DNA of 64,000 nucleotides from Clostridium niameyense (GCF_001243045.1 NZ_LN849007.1:1454989-1518988); one strand, 5' to 3'; shown: positions 43,759-54,309, counted from the first letter of the stretch. The notes: a model not told the origin generated them from the letters alone. Made by a program: numbers and translations.

Positions 43759-44739
43759 TTATAAGGATAAAAAACCAATCAAGCACAAAATTACTGTAAT
43801 TATGGAAAACATAGAAACTACTTTAGTTTCATGCCAACCACTTAATTCAAAATGATGATGTATTGGACTCATTTTAAATACTCTTTTACCTGTAAGTTTA
43901 AAAGATGCAACTTGAATTATTACAGATAAAGTTTCCATTACATATATTCCACCTACTATTATAACCAAAAATGGTAATTTTAATATCATAGCCACTGCAG
44001 CTATAGCTCCACCTAAAGCTAAAGAACCTGTATCACCCATAAAAACCTTAGCTGGAAATGCATTATATCTTAAAAATCCTAATAATGCTCCTGCAACTAC
44101 TGCACAAAATATAGCTAATGTATAGTGACCCATTCCAAAACTTATTAAAGCAAAGAATGTCATAACTAATAAAGTAACAGATGTTGATAAACCATCTAAT
44201 CCATCTGTTAAATTAACAGCATTAGTGGTAGCTGCAAAATAAAATATAATGAATGGTATATACCAAACACCTAAATTCCAAGATCTTCTTGTAAATGGCA
44301 TTATTATAGATGTACCTATATGGGGATTATTGGCTGAGTAATATCCAAATATTCCTGAAACTACTAAAATTAATAACATTTTTTGATAAGCCTTTAAACC
44401 CAAGTTCTTCTTGTGTATTATTTTTAATCCATCATCTAATGCTCCTATAATACCAAAGGCTAAGAATGCATATAAAGCTACCATAGCTTCATCACCTGGT
44501 CTTCTAACTATAATTGCCATAGTTATTACTGAAGCTAACATAAATATTACTCCACCCATAGTAGGAGTTCCTGCTTTTTTTCTGTGACTTTTAGGTCCTT
44601 CCTCTCTTATATTTTGACCAAACTTAAACTTGTGAAGTATCGGTATAAGTATAGGTCCTAATAATATAGATATTAAAAATGCTAAAAGTACTGCATATAT
44701 TATTCTATTCATAATCCATTGCTCTAAATTTATGAGCAT
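43759..44739 (-). CDS. mraY: phospho-N-acetylmuramoyl-pentapeptide-transferase
   Basis: About 326 residues, ten membrane segments. Makes lipid I. Blocks: [11 protein letters not shown] near residue 58, the catalytic Asp region [28 protein letters not shown] and the C-terminal [17 protein letters not shown] at 44739 preferred (SD AGGAGG five bases upstream); a GTG lies two codons upstream. murF ends ten bases before it. Confidence 0.95.
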   Translation of the reverse strand: MLINLEQWIMNRIIYAVLLAFLISILLGPILIPILHKFKFGQNIREEGPKSHRKKAGTPTMGGVIFMLASVITMAIIVRRPGDEAMVALYAFLAFGIIGALDDGLKIIHKKNLGLKAYQKMLLILVVSGIFGYYSANNPHIGTSIIMPFTRRSWNLGVWYIPFIIFYFAATTNAVNLTDGLDGLSTSVTLLVMTFFALISFGMGHYTLAIFCAVVAGALLGFLRYNAFPAKVFMGDTGSLALGGAIAAVAMILKLPFLVIIVGGIYVMETLSVIIQVASFKLTGKRVFKMSPIHHHFELSGWHETKVVSMFSIITVILCLIGFLSL

Positions 44740-44748
44740 GTTCACCTC

Positions 44749-46140
44749 CTAATTAACTTTACTTTTCTTTAGTATTTGTACTATTTGTTCAAATTTCATG
44801 GCCCTAGAAGCTTTAATTAATATAGCATCTTCCTCTTTTATAATACTTTTTATGTAATTGGCTGCTGTTTCATTATCTGAAAAACTTTTATAAATACCTT
44901 CTGCATTGTTATATAAAAATCCTTTTTCATAAGCATTTTTAAATTCACCTAAAGCAAATAATATATCTATATTATTTTTTGAAGCATATTCTCCTATAGA
45001 TTTATGGGCGTTAAAACTTTCTTCTCCAAGCTCTTTCATATCACCTAAAACAGCTATTCTTCTTTTGCATTTTATATTATTCATTACATCTATAGCAGCT
45101 TTTATAGAATCTGGACTTGCATTATAACAATCATTTATTATAACAAATCCATTGTCCTTTATAATATCTAACCTCATAGATGTAGCTTCTAGATTTTTTA
45201 TACCGCTTTGTATTTCTTCATAATTCATGTTCATAATTCTTCCACAAGCTATAGCTACAAGAGAATTTAACACATTATGAATTCCTGGTATATCAACTTC
45301 AAAATCTTTATAAACCTCTTTGCCTCCTTCTTTTATACTAAATACTATACTTTCTTCCCCTAAGCTTATATTATAAGCCTTTAAGTTAGAATTTTCTTGT
45401 GTACCTATTTTATATACTTTATAATCTGCACTTTCAAAATTTGAAAGCATATCATTATCTACATTTATTATTAAGTTATTTTCTTTAGAAAAGTAATCTG
45501 TTATTTCTAATTTTGCCTTTAATATATTTTCTCTTGAACCTAAATTTTCTATATGAGATATACCTATATTCGTTATTACAGCTATATCTGGCTTTGCAGC
45601 CTTTGTCATGTTATGAATTTCATTGAAATGATTCATACCCATCTCTAATATCGCAATATCATAGGATTTATCTAACTTAAATATCATAAGTGGAAGTCCT
45701 ATTTCATTATTAAAGTTTCCTTCTGTTTTAAAAACTTTATACTTCTTTGAAAGTACAGATTTTATTAGGTCTTTGGTAGAAGTTTTTCCTGTAGATCCTG
45801 TAACTCCTATTATTTTTATATCAAGAGTACTTTTATAATAACCTGCTAAATCTAACAAAGCCTTTTTAGTATCTTCAACCTTTATTATATAGGCTTTATT
45901 ATCTACTTTTGTTTTTTTAAAAAATACTTCATCTACAATACATAAAGCAGCACCTTTTTCTATAGCACCTTCAACGAATTTATTTCCATTAAAATTTTCA
46001 CCTTTAATAGCTATAAATATATCACCGCTTTTAATTTTCCTAGTATCTATACTTACTGAATTATATTCATCTTTTTCTCCAGTTATCACTAAGTCACCCT
46101 TAACTGCTTTTAATATTTCCTCTAAGGTAATTTTATCCAT
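44749..46140 (-). CDS. murF: UDP-N-acetylmuramoyl-tripeptide--D-alanyl-D-alanine ligase
   Basis: About 463 residues. ATP-dependent ligase adding D-Ala-D-Ala. P-loop GVTGSTGKTSTKD near residue 112; Mur-ligase blocks FNNEIGLPL, LEMGMNHFNEI, DCYNASPDSIKAA and GDMKELG. ATG at 46140 chosen: AGGAG lies eight bases upstream. Follows murE. Confidence 0.95.
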   Translation of the reverse strand: MDKITLEEILKAVKGDLVITGEKDEYNSVSIDTRKIKSGDIFIAIKGENFNGNKFVEGAIEKGAALCIVDEVFFKKTKVDNKAYIIKVEDTKKALLDLAGYYKSTLDIKIIGVTGSTGKTSTKDLIKSVLSKKYKVFKTEGNFNNEIGLPLMIFKLDKSYDIAILEMGMNHFNEIHNMTKAAKPDIAVITNIGISHIENLGSRENILKAKLEITDYFSKENNLIINVDNDMLSNFESADYKVYKIGTQENSNLKAYNISLGEESIVFSIKEGGKEVYKDFEVDIPGIHNVLNSLVAIACGRIMNMNYEEIQSGIKNLEATSMRLDIIKDNGFVIINDCYNASPDSIKAAIDVMNNIKCKRRIAVLGDMKELGEESFNAHKSIGEYASKNNIDILFALGEFKNAYEKGFLYNNAEGIYKSFSDNETAANYIKSIIKEEDAILIKASRAMKFEQIVQILKKSKVN

Positions 46141-46171
46141 AAAAAACACTCCTATTTTAAGAACTTCAATA

Positions 46172-47629
46172 TTACTTATAAAGCTCCTTTACTAATTCTT
46201 TTATGACTTCTCTTTCATCAAAATGAATAGTTTTATCTTTTAATATTTGATAATCTTCATGGCCTTTACCTGCCACTACAATTACATCATTTTCTTTAGC
46301 TATTTCCATAGCTTTCTTTATGGCTTCCCTTCTATTTTCTACTACAACATAGTTATCTTTCTCTATACCTTCTAATATATCTTTTATTATTAGTAATGGT
46401 TCTTCTGTTCTTGGATTATCAGATGTTATAACCGCTATATCACTTAAATTAGAACCTATTTTTCCCATGAGAGGTCTTTTAGTTTTATCTCTATCTCCTC
46501 CACAACCAAATACACTTATTAATCTTCCTTTTGTAAACTCTCTAGCTGTATTTAATATGTTTTCAAGTCCATCTGGAGTATGAGCATAATCTACTATAAC
46601 TTCATAACCCAAATTAAAATCTTTAGTAACAATTTCACATCTTCCTGGAACAGCATACATAGACTCTATTCCATCCTTCACTACATTTAAAGATATCCCT
46701 TCACAAAGACAAGCACCCATACTACCTAATGCATTATATACATTATATTTACCTGGTATGTTTAAGCTTATAGAACTCTTTTCATTTTTGTAAATCAAAT
46801 TAAATTCTACTCCTCTTGAATGCATATGTATATTTGTAGCTTTTAAATCAGCATCTTTGTCTATAGCATAATTGAAAGTTTTTCCTGAAGATTTACATAT
46901 AATTTTTTCTCCATAAGTATCATCTATATTTATTACAGAATTTTTAGTATTTTTAAATAACATAAGCTTTGCATTAAAATAATTTTCAAAAGTTTTGTGA
47001 AAATCCAAGTGGTCTTGGGTTAGATTTGTAAATATAGCCTGACAGAATTCAATTCCATATACCCTATTTAAATATAGAGAGTGAGATGAAACTTCCATAA
47101 CACAATAATCAACTTTAGCATCTACCATTTCTTTAAATAATTCATGTAATTCCAAGGATTCTGGTGTAGTCCTATCAGAATGAATTTTTTTACTTCCTAT
47201 ATAATTTGCTATAGTACCTATAACTCCTACTTTATATCCTGCTTTCTCTAGTATTGATTTAAGCATAAAGGTAGATGTAGTTTTTCCATTTGTACCGGTA
47301 ATTCCAATTATTTTTAATTTATTCTTGGGATTATCGTAGTAATTAGACGCAAGTATTGCCAATGCCTTTCTTGTATCGTCTACCTTTATAATAGTACAAT
47401 CTTTATAATAGCTCAAATTATCTAAATCTTTTTGACATACTATGATATTTGCACCCTTTTCATAAGCAGACTTAGCATATTTATGTCCATCGGTACTATA
47501 ACCTTCTATACAAATAAATAGGTCTCCCTTTTTTACTTTTCTTGAATCATACTCTATCTTGTTAAATTCTTCAGTGTTTTCTCTGATAAAAGAATAGTTA
47601 AAGTCCTTTAAAACATTGTTTAATTTCAT
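46172..47629 (-). CDS. murE: UDP-MurNAc-L-Ala-D-Glu:meso-diaminopimelate ligase
   Basis: About 485 residues. Adds the third amino acid to the stem peptide. P-loop [12 protein letters not shown] near residue 118 and the diaminopimelate motif DNPR ([10 protein letters not shown]) near residue 410, which specifies meso-DAP rather than lysine. This agrees with dapF. Start at the ATG 47629, with AAGGAAGTG upstream; a longer frame reaches 47689. A palindrome-like region (GCATGCA...TGCATGC) lies between murE and spoVD. Confidence 0.95.
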   Translation of the reverse strand: MKLNNVLKDFNYSFIRENTEEFNKIEYDSRKVKKGDLFICIEGYSTDGHKYAKSAYEKGANIIVCQKDLDNLSYYKDCTIIKVDDTRKALAILASNYYDNPKNKLKIIGITGTNGKTTSTFMLKSILEKAGYKVGVIGTIANYIGSKKIHSDRTTPESLELHELFKEMVDAKVDYCVMEVSSHSLYLNRVYGIEFCQAIFTNLTQDHLDFHKTFENYFNAKLMLFKNTKNSVINIDDTYGEKIICKSSGKTFNYAIDKDADLKATNIHMHSRGVEFNLIYKNEKSSISLNIPGKYNVYNALGSMGACLCEGISLNVVKDGIESMYAVPGRCEIVTKDFNLGYEVIVDYAHTPDGLENILNTAREFTKGRLISVFGCGGDRDKTKRPLMGKIGSNLSDIAVITSDNPRTEEPLLIIKDILEGIEKDNYVVVENRREAIKKAMEIAKENDVIVVAGKGHEDYQILKDKTIHFDEREVIKELVKELYK

Positions 47630-47733
47630 TTTTAACACTTCCTTATACAAAATTTTAAACAAATCACAAAATATTAGCATGCAATGCACAGGTTTCTGTA
47701 CTACTGCATGCCTATTTTAAAAGTTTTAATATT

Positions 47734-49914
47734 TTAATCTCCTATAGGTTCTGCTTCTAAATTAATCATAGTTCCTTTTTGAACCTGTTTATTTGGCTCT
47801 ATATTTTGACGTGATACTATTCCCTCACCTTTTATTTCACCTTTAAGACCTACGCTATTTAGTACAGATATTGCCTTTTCCATAGTATAGCCTTTTACAT
47901 TAGGGACAGATACTACTTTATTATAATTTTGACTAGCCCCTGTGTAAAGTACTATTTTGCTTCCTTCCTTTACAGTATAACCTGGTTTAGGGTTCATATC
48001 TACAATATATTCTCCCTCTGATTGAAATTCACAGTCTAGTTTAAGATCTTTTAGTATTTTATTACCTTCTTCTTTTTTCATTCCCCTAACCTCTGGAACT
48101 ATTACGTCTTTTAAAAGACTCTTAGCTATCCCTTCTCCGTCTGCATCACTTTTTAACGCTAAATAATTAAATATATCATTAAATAAACCTTGTGCTGCTG
48201 GAGCTGCAATTTGTCCTGCATAGTAATTTGATGGATTAGGTTCATCTATGGATACAAACACTGTAATTCTAGGGTTATTTGCAGGAGCCATACCTGCAAA
48301 AGATGATACATACTTTCCTGGCATATATCCGCCTTTTCCGGCTTTTTGCGCTGTTCCAGTTTTTCCTCCTATATGATAACCTTCTATAAAAGCTTTTTTA
48401 CCTCCACCTTCAGCTACTACTTTTTCTAAATAACTTCTTAAACGATCTGTCTTCTCTTTTGTTAATATCTGTTCGCCTTTTATATCATTCTTTTTTTCCG
48501 CCACTTCTTTGTTGCTATTTTCATCAAAATGACCTATCTCTTTCATTAAATGAGGTTTTATTAAATTTCCCCCATTAGCTACTGTATTAAAAGCTTGCAT
48601 ATATTGCATAACAGATACTGTATTAGCTTGACCGAAAGATATAGTAGCCAAATCTATATCTGTAATATCCTTAGTTTTCTTTATTATACCCGAAGCCTCA
48701 CCTGGCAGATCTATTCCAGTTTTTTTACCAAATCCAAATTTTTGTATATATTTATTTAAATTTTCTTTTCCTATTTTTTGACCTAGTTGTGCAAATCCTA
48801 CGTTACAAGAATTTTTAAGTATATCCATGAAGGCTTGTGTTCCATGACCTCCATGTTTCCAGCAATGTATAACCCTTTTTCCTATAGTTATTTCTCCACT
48901 ACAAGTAAATTTATCTTCCGAAGTTACAGCATTTTCTTCTAAAGCTGTAGATGCAGTTATAACTTTAAATATAGATCCTGGTTCAAAAGTATCATTAACA
49001 GCTCTATTTCTCCATTTTTGCTGAAGTTCAGCATAACTTTTCCCTTCTTCCCAAGGATCATTAGGATTATAATCTGGCTTATTTACAAGTGCTAATATTT
49101 CTCCTGTTTTAGGATCCATAACCATTACGGTAACTGCCTTAGCAGCATTATCTTTTAATGCTTGCTCCGCTGCTTTTTCACTAAAATGTTGTATCATTTC
49201 ATCTATAGTTAGAATTACATCCTTACCTTCCTCTGGTTTTGTAAATTCTGAAATAGTATAAGGAAGCTCCTTACTTTTTCTATCAGTTTCTGCAATTCTT
49301 ATCCCAGGTTTTCCCGATAGTATACTATTATAATAAAGTTCTATTCCAGTTAATCCCTTACCATCAGAATTGGTATGTCCAAGAACATGTGCTAAGAAGT
49401 TATTATTAGGATAATATCTCTTAGTATCTGAAGATACTAACACACCTCTTAAATTTAAAGCCCTTACCTTATCTGCCTTATCTTTTTCTATTCTTCTCTT
49501 TAACGTAGCAGAAGCTAATGGTAATCCATTAGGGAGCTTTTTATTTAAAACTTTTTCTACTTCCTTATTATCCATGTCTAAACAAGCTGATAGCTTTTCA
49601 GCCACATATTTTTTAGATAACCTCTTCTCTTTCATAGTATCTCTTAAAGTATTCATATCCAAGTCTACTCTGTAAACATTAGCACTTACAGCCAATTCAT
49701 TCCCGTTTCTATCTAATATTCTTCCTCTTTTGGCATCAATTTTCACTTCACTTGTCCACTGTGCTATTGCCTTTTTCTTTAAATCTGGAGACTGATTTAT
49801 CATAATATAAAGTAACCTTCCTACCAATCCAGTAAATAATAAAAGTAAAAGACAAAATATAAGAACCATTCTTTTACGAATGATAACCTTGTCTCTGTAA
49901 CCCTTTTTTGTCAA
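47734..49914 (-). CDS. spoVD: penicillin-binding protein, SpoVD/FtsI-type, with two PASTA domains
   Basis: 726 residues. One N-terminal membrane segment, a dimerisation domain, then the transpeptidase with SIFK (FEPGSIFK), SCN (NSCNVGFAQ) and KTGT (GGKTGTAQ) motifs. Two PASTA repeats follow (VPEVRGMKKEEGNKILKD and VPNVKGYTMEKAISVLNS). SpoVD crosslinks cortex peptidoglycan, and a division PBP (Pbp2B) has the same plan, so the name is open to that alternative. It lies 15 bases after ftsL. Confidence 0.92.
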   Translation of the reverse strand: MTKKGYRDKVIIRKRMVLIFCLLLLLFTGLVGRLLYIMINQSPDLKKKAIAQWTSEVKIDAKRGRILDRNGNELAVSANVYRVDLDMNTLRDTMKEKRLSKKYVAEKLSACLDMDNKEVEKVLNKKLPNGLPLASATLKRRIEKDKADKVRALNLRGVLVSSDTKRYYPNNNFLAHVLGHTNSDGKGLTGIELYYNSILSGKPGIRIAETDRKSKELPYTISEFTKPEEGKDVILTIDEMIQHFSEKAAEQALKDNAAKAVTVMVMDPKTGEILALVNKPDYNPNDPWEEGKSYAELQQKWRNRAVNDTFEPGSIFKVITASTALEENAVTSEDKFTCSGEITIGKRVIHCWKHGGHGTQAFMDILKNSCNVGFAQLGQKIGKENLNKYIQKFGFGKKTGIDLPGEASGIIKKTKDITDIDLATISFGQANTVSVMQYMQAFNTVANGGNLIKPHLMKEIGHFDENSNKEVAEKKNDIKGEQILTKEKTDRLRSYLEKVVAEGGGKKAFIEGYHIGGKTGTAQKAGKGGYMPGKYVSSFAGMAPANNPRITVFVSIDEPNPSNYYAGQIAAPAAQGLFNDIFNYLALKSDADGEGIAKSLLKDVIVPEVRGMKKEEGNKILKDLKLDCEFQSEGEYIVDMNPKPGYTVKEGSKIVLYTGASQNYNKVVSVPNVKGYTMEKAISVLNSVGLKGEIKGEGIVSRQNIEPNKQVQKGTMINLEAEPIGD

Positions 49915-49928
49915 TTATTATACCTCCG

Positions 49929-50429
49929 TTAAATTAGCATTTCTTTTAATTTATAAAAAAACTTAAATAAACTCTTATGTTTATCATTTTTATTTTTATT
50001 TGTATTTTCTTTAAAATTATTATAACTCAAATCTGTATATATAGCAGATTCTTTATCAGGAACTACCATATGTAAGTTATCTTTTGCTTGTTTTTCTATA
50101 GTGTTTAAATTACTATATTTTACTAAGTCAACTTTTAAATTTTCACTATCCTTGTTTAAAACTGCTACCTTATTTTCTACATTATTAAGTTCCTTTTGCA
50201 TATTGTATATTATACAATATCTAGTTATAATAGTAACCCCTAATACAAATATTAATAATATGTTTCCTAAAGTTTTAAATTTTTTCTTTAATCTTCTGTC
50301 TTTCTCTTTCTTTTTATTATTTCTTTTATTCTTTTTTATTTTCTCATATTGGTCTTTTTTAGAAGGTACATACTCTGGAGCAAGAACTGTGTTTCCATTA
50401 AACCTATTTTCTTTATCTAACATTATCAA
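49929..50429 (-). CDS. ftsL: FtsL-like division protein
   Basis: 166 residues. Highly basic cytosolic N-terminus (KNKRNNKKKEKDRRLKKKF), one membrane segment (GNILLIFVLGVTIITRYCI), then a leucine-zipper-like coiled coil (LNNVENKVAVLNKDSENLKVDLVKYSNLNTIEKQAKDNL). Start is TTG at 50429, with AAGGAGG nine bases upstream; a nearby ATG is farther. FtsL assembles with DivIB and DivIC. Weak sequence conservation is typical of the family; position between rsmH and spoVD supports the call. Confidence 0.8.
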   Translation of the reverse strand: MIMLDKENRFNGNTVLAPEYVPSKKDQYEKIKKNKRNNKKKEKDRRLKKKFKTLGNILLIFVLGVTIITRYCIIYNMQKELNNVENKVAVLNKDSENLKVDLVKYSNLNTIEKQAKDNLHMVVPDKESAIYTDLSYNNFKENTNKNKNDKHKSLFKFFYKLKEMLI

Positions 50430-50456
50430 TTTATTCAGCCTCCTTTTGGTTTAGAA

Positions 50457-51386
50457 CTAAAGCTTTTCACACACCCTAAGTTTTGCACTTTTACTTCTAG
50501 AGTTAATTTGCTTTTCATCCTCCGTAGGTTCAATAGGTTTTCTTGTGATTAGTTTTATTGTAGACTTTTTGCCACACATACATATTGGAAAATCTGATGG
50601 ACAAGTACATGGATTTTCCATTTCCCTAAATTTAATTTTTACTATTCTGTCTTCCAAAGAATGAAATGTTATTATGGATAATCTACCCTTGGAATTTAAT
50701 CTGTTAACACTATCCTCTATTGCACCATTTAGAATTTTTAATTCTCTATTTACTTCTATTCTTATAGCTTGGAAAGTTCTTTTAGCTGGATGACCATCCT
50801 TTTGGAATTTCAAAGGTATAGCTTTTCTTATAATATCTACAAGCTCCATTGTAGTTTCTATAGGTTTTTGTTTTCTTTTATCTACAATAAACTTAGCTAT
50901 CCTTCTAGAAAATCTTTCCTCGCCATAGTTCTTAAGTATTTTATAAAGCTCTTCTTCTCCATATCCATTGACTACATCATAAGCTGAAAAATTATCATCT
51001 TTATTCATTCTCATATCAAGAGGTGCTTCTTTCATATAACTAAATCCCCTAGATGCTTCATCTAATTGGTAAGATGATACTCCAAGATCCATAATTATTC
51101 CATCTACTTTTTCTATTTGTAATTCTTCTAATATACTATCTATGTTATAAAAATTATTATGTACATATATTACATTGGTAAATTCCTTCAAACGCTCTTT
51201 AGCTGCTTTTATAGCACAGGTATCTTGATCTATTCCTATTAAAGTTCCTGTACCTTTTAACTTTTTTAGTATTTCATAAGAGTGTCCTCCTCCACCTAGG
51301 GTACAATCTACATATACCCCATTTTCTTTTATGTTAAGTGAATTTATTGTCTCTTCCAATAATACTGACACGTGCTTAAATTCCAT
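50457..51386 (-). CDS. rsmH: 16S rRNA (cytosine(1402)-N4)-methyltransferase
   Basis: 309 residues. Methylates C1402 in the decoding centre of 16S rRNA. SAM site with [15 protein letters not shown] near residue 26, [27 protein letters not shown] and the C-terminal Cys-rich [16 protein letters not shown]. Normal length. Directly follows mraZ as in most dcw clusters. Confidence 0.96.
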   Translation of the reverse strand: MEFKHVSVLLEETINSLNIKENGVYVDCTLGGGGHSYEILKKLKGTGTLIGIDQDTCAIKAAKERLKEFTNVIYVHNNFYNIDSILEELQIEKVDGIIMDLGVSSYQLDEASRGFSYMKEAPLDMRMNKDDNFSAYDVVNGYGEEELYKILKNYGEERFSRRIAKFIVDKRKQKPIETTMELVDIIRKAIPLKFQKDGHPAKRTFQAIRIEVNRELKILNGAIEDSVNRLNSKGRLSIITFHSLEDRIVKIKFREMENPCTCPSDFPICMCGKKSTIKLITRKPIEPTEDEKQINSRSKSAKLRVCEKL

Positions 51387-51404
51387 TTGTATCCTCCTAA
51401 TAAA

Positions 51405-51833
51405 CTAAATTCCTAGTTCGTTCATTTGTTCCGCTATATTATCGTAATCTATATTTAGGTCATTATATTTATCCCAATTTTCCCTACTCCAAATTTCTAT
51501 TCTGTTAGAAACTCCTATGCTTACTATATCCTTTTTCATATTTCCATATTCTAAAAGATTTTGTGGTATAATGGTTCTACCTTGTTTGTCCATTTCCATT
51601 TCATGTGCCCCAGAAAAGAAAAATCTAACAAAGGCTCTAGCATTTTTGTTAGTCAAAGGTAGCTTATCTAATTTTTCTTGTAAAATTCCCCATTGGTTTT
51701 TAGTATAAATATATATACAACCATCTAATCCTTTAGTTAATATAAATTTTTCTCCTAGTTCATCCCTAAATTTAGCCGGAATTATAATTCTATTTTTCTT
51801 ATCTAAACTATGGTTATACTCCCCTATAAACAT
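51405..51833 (-). CDS. mraZ: transcriptional regulator MraZ
   Basis: 142 residues with two AbrB-like MraZ halves (MFIGEYNHSLDKKNRIIIPAKFRDELG and GAHEMEMDKQGRTIIPQNLLEYG). MraZ binds tandem repeats upstream of its own operon and represses the dcw cluster. Three such repeats lie just upstream at 51862-51888. SD GAGGTG precedes the ATG. Confidence 0.95.
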   Translation of the reverse strand: MFIGEYNHSLDKKNRIIIPAKFRDELGEKFILTKGLDGCIYIYTKNQWGILQEKLDKLPLTNKNARAFVRFFFSGAHEMEMDKQGRTIIPQNLLEYGNMKKDIVSIGVSNRIEIWSRENWDKYNDLNIDYDNIAEQMNELGI

Positions 51834-51861
51834 ATTTACACCTCAAAGCATATTTTCTGCT

Positions 51862-51888
51862 CCACTTTCAACCACTTCTAACCACTTT
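51862..51888 (-). promoter_or_regulatory. MraZ operator, three 10-nt-spaced repeats
   Basis: On the minus strand the sequence reads GTGGTTAGAA, GTGGTTGAAA, GTGGAGCAGA (GTGG at 51885-51882, 51875-51872 and 51865-51862), three repeats with exactly 10-nt spacing, about 30 bases before the mraZ start. Such GTGG direct repeats are the MraZ recognition form. A -10-like TATAGAAT lies near 51889-51905, so operator and promoter overlap, consistent with autorepression of the dcw operon. Confidence 0.75.
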
Positions 51889-52147
51889 ATTAAATATTCT
51901 ATACTTTACTTAAAAATCCTTCTCTAGCTATCGTAATTTTAGTTTATTTTTTAAACAGATTAAATTAATATAAATTGTATTTTTTTGTTTAATACTCTCT
52001 TTTAAAGATAAATAGGCACTATTTTTAAATCAAAAACCAAATATTTCCTATGTGTATATTGGCTAATTTTGTATTATTATTATAGATTTAATCAAAATTT
52101 AAATAAAAAATACTTTTTTGTAGAAAATATTATTGGAGGTGTTATTT
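51889..52147. other. gene-free region between mraZ operator and a small gene
   Basis: AT-rich, holds divergent promoters for the dcw operon (minus) and the 54-residue plus-strand gene at 52148. No other structure recognised. Confidence 0.5.
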
Positions 52148-52312
52148 ATGATAAAGAATAAACTATTTAAAAACAGCTTTATGAAAAATAGACTTGTAAG
52201 GCCCCATTATATTAATTGTTTAGATAAAAAGGAAAAAATGGTTTTAGCATCTATTATAGGAGTATCTTTTATGCGTGGTATTTGTGTTGGTATGTACATT
52301 AATGATAAATAA
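52148..52312 (+). CDS. small protein with a hydrophobic C-terminal helix, 54 residues
   Basis: MIKNKLFKNS to INDK, with a good ribosome site (TTGGAGGTGTTATTT) before the ATG. The first 30 residues are basic (FMKNRLVRPHYINC, KKEKM) and residues 31-50 form a hydrophobic stretch (VLASIIGVSFMRGICVGMY) that could lie in a membrane. A hairpin terminator follows at 52361. No homologue is known to me. It is too short for normal ORF calling but is well supported by its signals. Confidence 0.55.
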   Translation: MIKNKLFKNSFMKNRLVRPHYINCLDKKEKMVLASIIGVSFMRGICVGMYINDK

Positions 52313-52360
52313 TACTTCTACTTTTCTTGAAATAGAACCTATCCTGGAGTATAATTTAAT

Positions 52361-52402
52361 AGGAGTTTATACCTATTATATAAGGTATAAATCTCCTTTT
52401 TA
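52361..52402 (+). terminator. terminator after the 54-residue gene
   Basis: Arms AGGAG-TTTATACCT (52361-52374) and AGGTATAAA-t-CTCCT (52383-52397) followed by TTTTTA. It closes the small gene and lies 35 bases before ychF. Confidence 0.85.
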
Positions 52403-52437
52403 ATTTGTTAATTATACAAAGAAAGGAATGTACATAG

Positions 52438-53535
52438 ATGAAATTAGGAATAGTTGGTTTACCAAACGTTGGTAAGAGTACATTATTTAACGCCATAACT
52501 AAAGCGGGAGCAGAATCTGCTAATTATCCCTTCTGCACAATAGAACCAAACGTAGGTGTAGTTAGCGTACCAGATAAAAGACTAGATATATTAGAAAAAA
52601 TGTATAATCCTAAAAAGAAAATCCATACAGCTATAGAATTTTATGATATTGCAGGATTAGTTAAAGGTGCTAGTAAAGGTGAAGGTTTAGGCAATAAATT
52701 TTTATCTCACATACGAGAAGTGGAAGCTATTGTTCATGTAGTAAGAGCTTTTGAAGACTCCAATATAGTTCACGTAGATGGTTCCGTAGATCCTATCCGC
52801 GATATAGAAACTATAAGCTTGGAACTTGTATTTTCTGACTTAGAAGTAATGCAAAGAAGAATTGATAAAAGCGCAAAATTAGCTCACGGTGGAAGCAAAG
52901 AAGCTAAAGCTGAACTTGAGTTTATGCAAAGAATTAAAACTCACTTAGAAGAAGGAAAACCTGTAAGAACTTTATCTGTTACAGAAGATGAAGAAAAGAT
53001 GATAAAGGGATACTTCCTTTTAACTTCAAAGCCTGTTTTATATGTAGCTAATGTATCTGAAGAGGATGCATCTGCAGATGCTTTAGATAATGAATTTGTA
53101 AAAAAAATAAAAGAATATGCTAAAGGTGAAAACTCTGAAGTAATAACATTATGTGCAAGACTTGAAGAAGAATTATCTACTTTAGAAGACGATGAAAAAC
53201 TTGAAATGCTAGAAGGCTATGGTCTTAAAGAATCTGGCCTTGATAAATTAATTGAATCTAGTTATAAATTATTAGGACTTATAAGTTTCTTAACTGCAGG
53301 TTCAGATGAAGTTAGAGCATGGACTATAGTTAAAGGTACTAAAGCTCCAAAAGCTGCTGGTAAAATTCATACTGATATAGAACGTGGATTTATCCGTGCT
53401 GAAGTTATTTCTTATGATAAATTAATCGAATCTGGTTCTGAAGTTCAAGCTAAAGAAAAAGGCTTCTTTAGACTTGAAGGAAAAGATTACATAATGCAAG
53501 ATGGAGACATAGTAAACTTTAGATTCAATGTATAA
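52438..53535 (+). CDS. ychF: redox-regulated ATPase YchF (Obg-like GTPase family)
   Basis: 365 residues, normal. P-loop GLPNVGKSTLFNAIT, the DxxG-type block DIAGLVKGASKGEGLGN, then a coiled-coil insertion and TGS domain at the C-terminus (FLTAGSDEVRAWTIVKGTKAP). It binds ATP over GTP and associates with ribosomes. SD AAGGAA upstream. A perfect hairpin lies after the stop. Confidence 0.96.
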   Translation: MKLGIVGLPNVGKSTLFNAITKAGAESANYPFCTIEPNVGVVSVPDKRLDILEKMYNPKKKIHTAIEFYDIAGLVKGASKGEGLGNKFLSHIREVEAIVHVVRAFEDSNIVHVDGSVDPIRDIETISLELVFSDLEVMQRRIDKSAKLAHGGSKEAKAELEFMQRIKTHLEEGKPVRTLSVTEDEEKMIKGYFLLTSKPVLYVANVSEEDASADALDNEFVKKIKEYAKGENSEVITLCARLEEELSTLEDDEKLEMLEGYGLKESGLDKLIESSYKLLGLISFLTAGSDEVRAWTIVKGTKAPKAAGKIHTDIERGFIRAEVISYDKLIESGSEVQAKEKGFFRLEGKDYIMQDGDIVNFRFNV

Positions 53536-53548
53536 TAAACTCATTTTA

Positions 53549-53584
53549 TTGAAAAAGCGTGAAAGAAATTTCATGCTTTTTCAA
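53549..53584 (+). terminator. terminator after ychF
   Basis: 16-bp arms TTGAAAAAGCGTGAAA (53549-53564) and TTTCATGCTTTTTCAA (53569-53584), with one G/T pair, four-base loop. It lies 14 bases beyond ychF. Confidence 0.85.
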
Positions 53585-53667
53585 TTATGAAATTTATATT
53601 AAATCTATTCCATATATTTTTTATTGGAGTATACTTAGTATATATAATTAAACGGAGGTATTTTTCT

Positions 53668-54309
53668 ATGTTTGAAAATGATTTTTATACTAAAGGTGAG
53701 GAAATAGCCAATTCCATAACTCATGGTATAGGTACTCTTCTTGCTATAGCTGCTCTTGTTATTTTAGTTGTATTATCTGCTAAATATTCAGATGCATGGC
53801 ATGTAGTAGGTTATAGCATTTTTGGATCTTCTTTAATAATTTTGTATCTAGAATCAACCTTATACCATAGTCTTCAAGGAAAAAAAGTAAAAAAAGTATT
53901 TAGGATATTTGACCACTGTTCTATTTTTATATTAATAGCTGGAACCTATACTGCATATATTCTTTCATCTCTTAGAGACCCATTAGGATGGACTATTTTT
54001 GGTGTTGAATGGGGATTAGCTATAATAGGAATAGTTATGAAATGTTTTACTACAGGTAAATTTGAAAAATTATCTACATTTATATATGTACTTATGGGCT
54101 GGCTTATAATGTTACATGTAAAAAAATTATCTTTGGTTATTCCTAAAATTTCTTTAGTATATCTTATAGTAGGTGGTGTTGTATACACTTTAGGATCTCT
54201 GCTTTTTATAAAAGATGATATACCTTATAACCATCCTGTATGGCATTTGTTTGTTTTAGGCGGAAGCGTTTGTCACTTCTTTTCTCTTTTTTATATAATT
54301 CCAAGATAA
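53668..54309 (+). CDS. hemolysin III family (PAQR-like) membrane protein
   Basis: About 213 residues from the ATG at 53668 (SD GGAGGT nine bases upstream); a longer frame starts at 53587 without a ribosome site. Seven membrane segments, with the conserved residues NSITHGIGT, LYHSL, FDHCSIF, and HPVWHLFVLGGSVCHFF carrying the histidines and Asp/Ser thought to bind zinc in the PAQR fold. A real haemolytic activity should not be assumed from the family name. Confidence 0.9.
   Translation: MFENDFYTKGEEIANSITHGIGTLLAIAALVILVVLSAKYSDAWHVVGYSIFGSSLIILYLESTLYHSLQGKKVKKVFRIFDHCSIFILIAGTYTAYILSSLRDPLGWTIFGVEWGLAIIGIVMKCFTTGKFEKLSTFIYVLMGWLIMLHVKKLSLVIPKISLVYLIVGGVVYTLGSLLFIKDDIPYNHPVWHLFVLGGSVCHFFSLFYIIPR

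Noticed and set aside
53587-53667. N-terminal extension of hemolysin III
   Set aside because: Ribosome site lies inside the extension, directly before the ATG at 53668.
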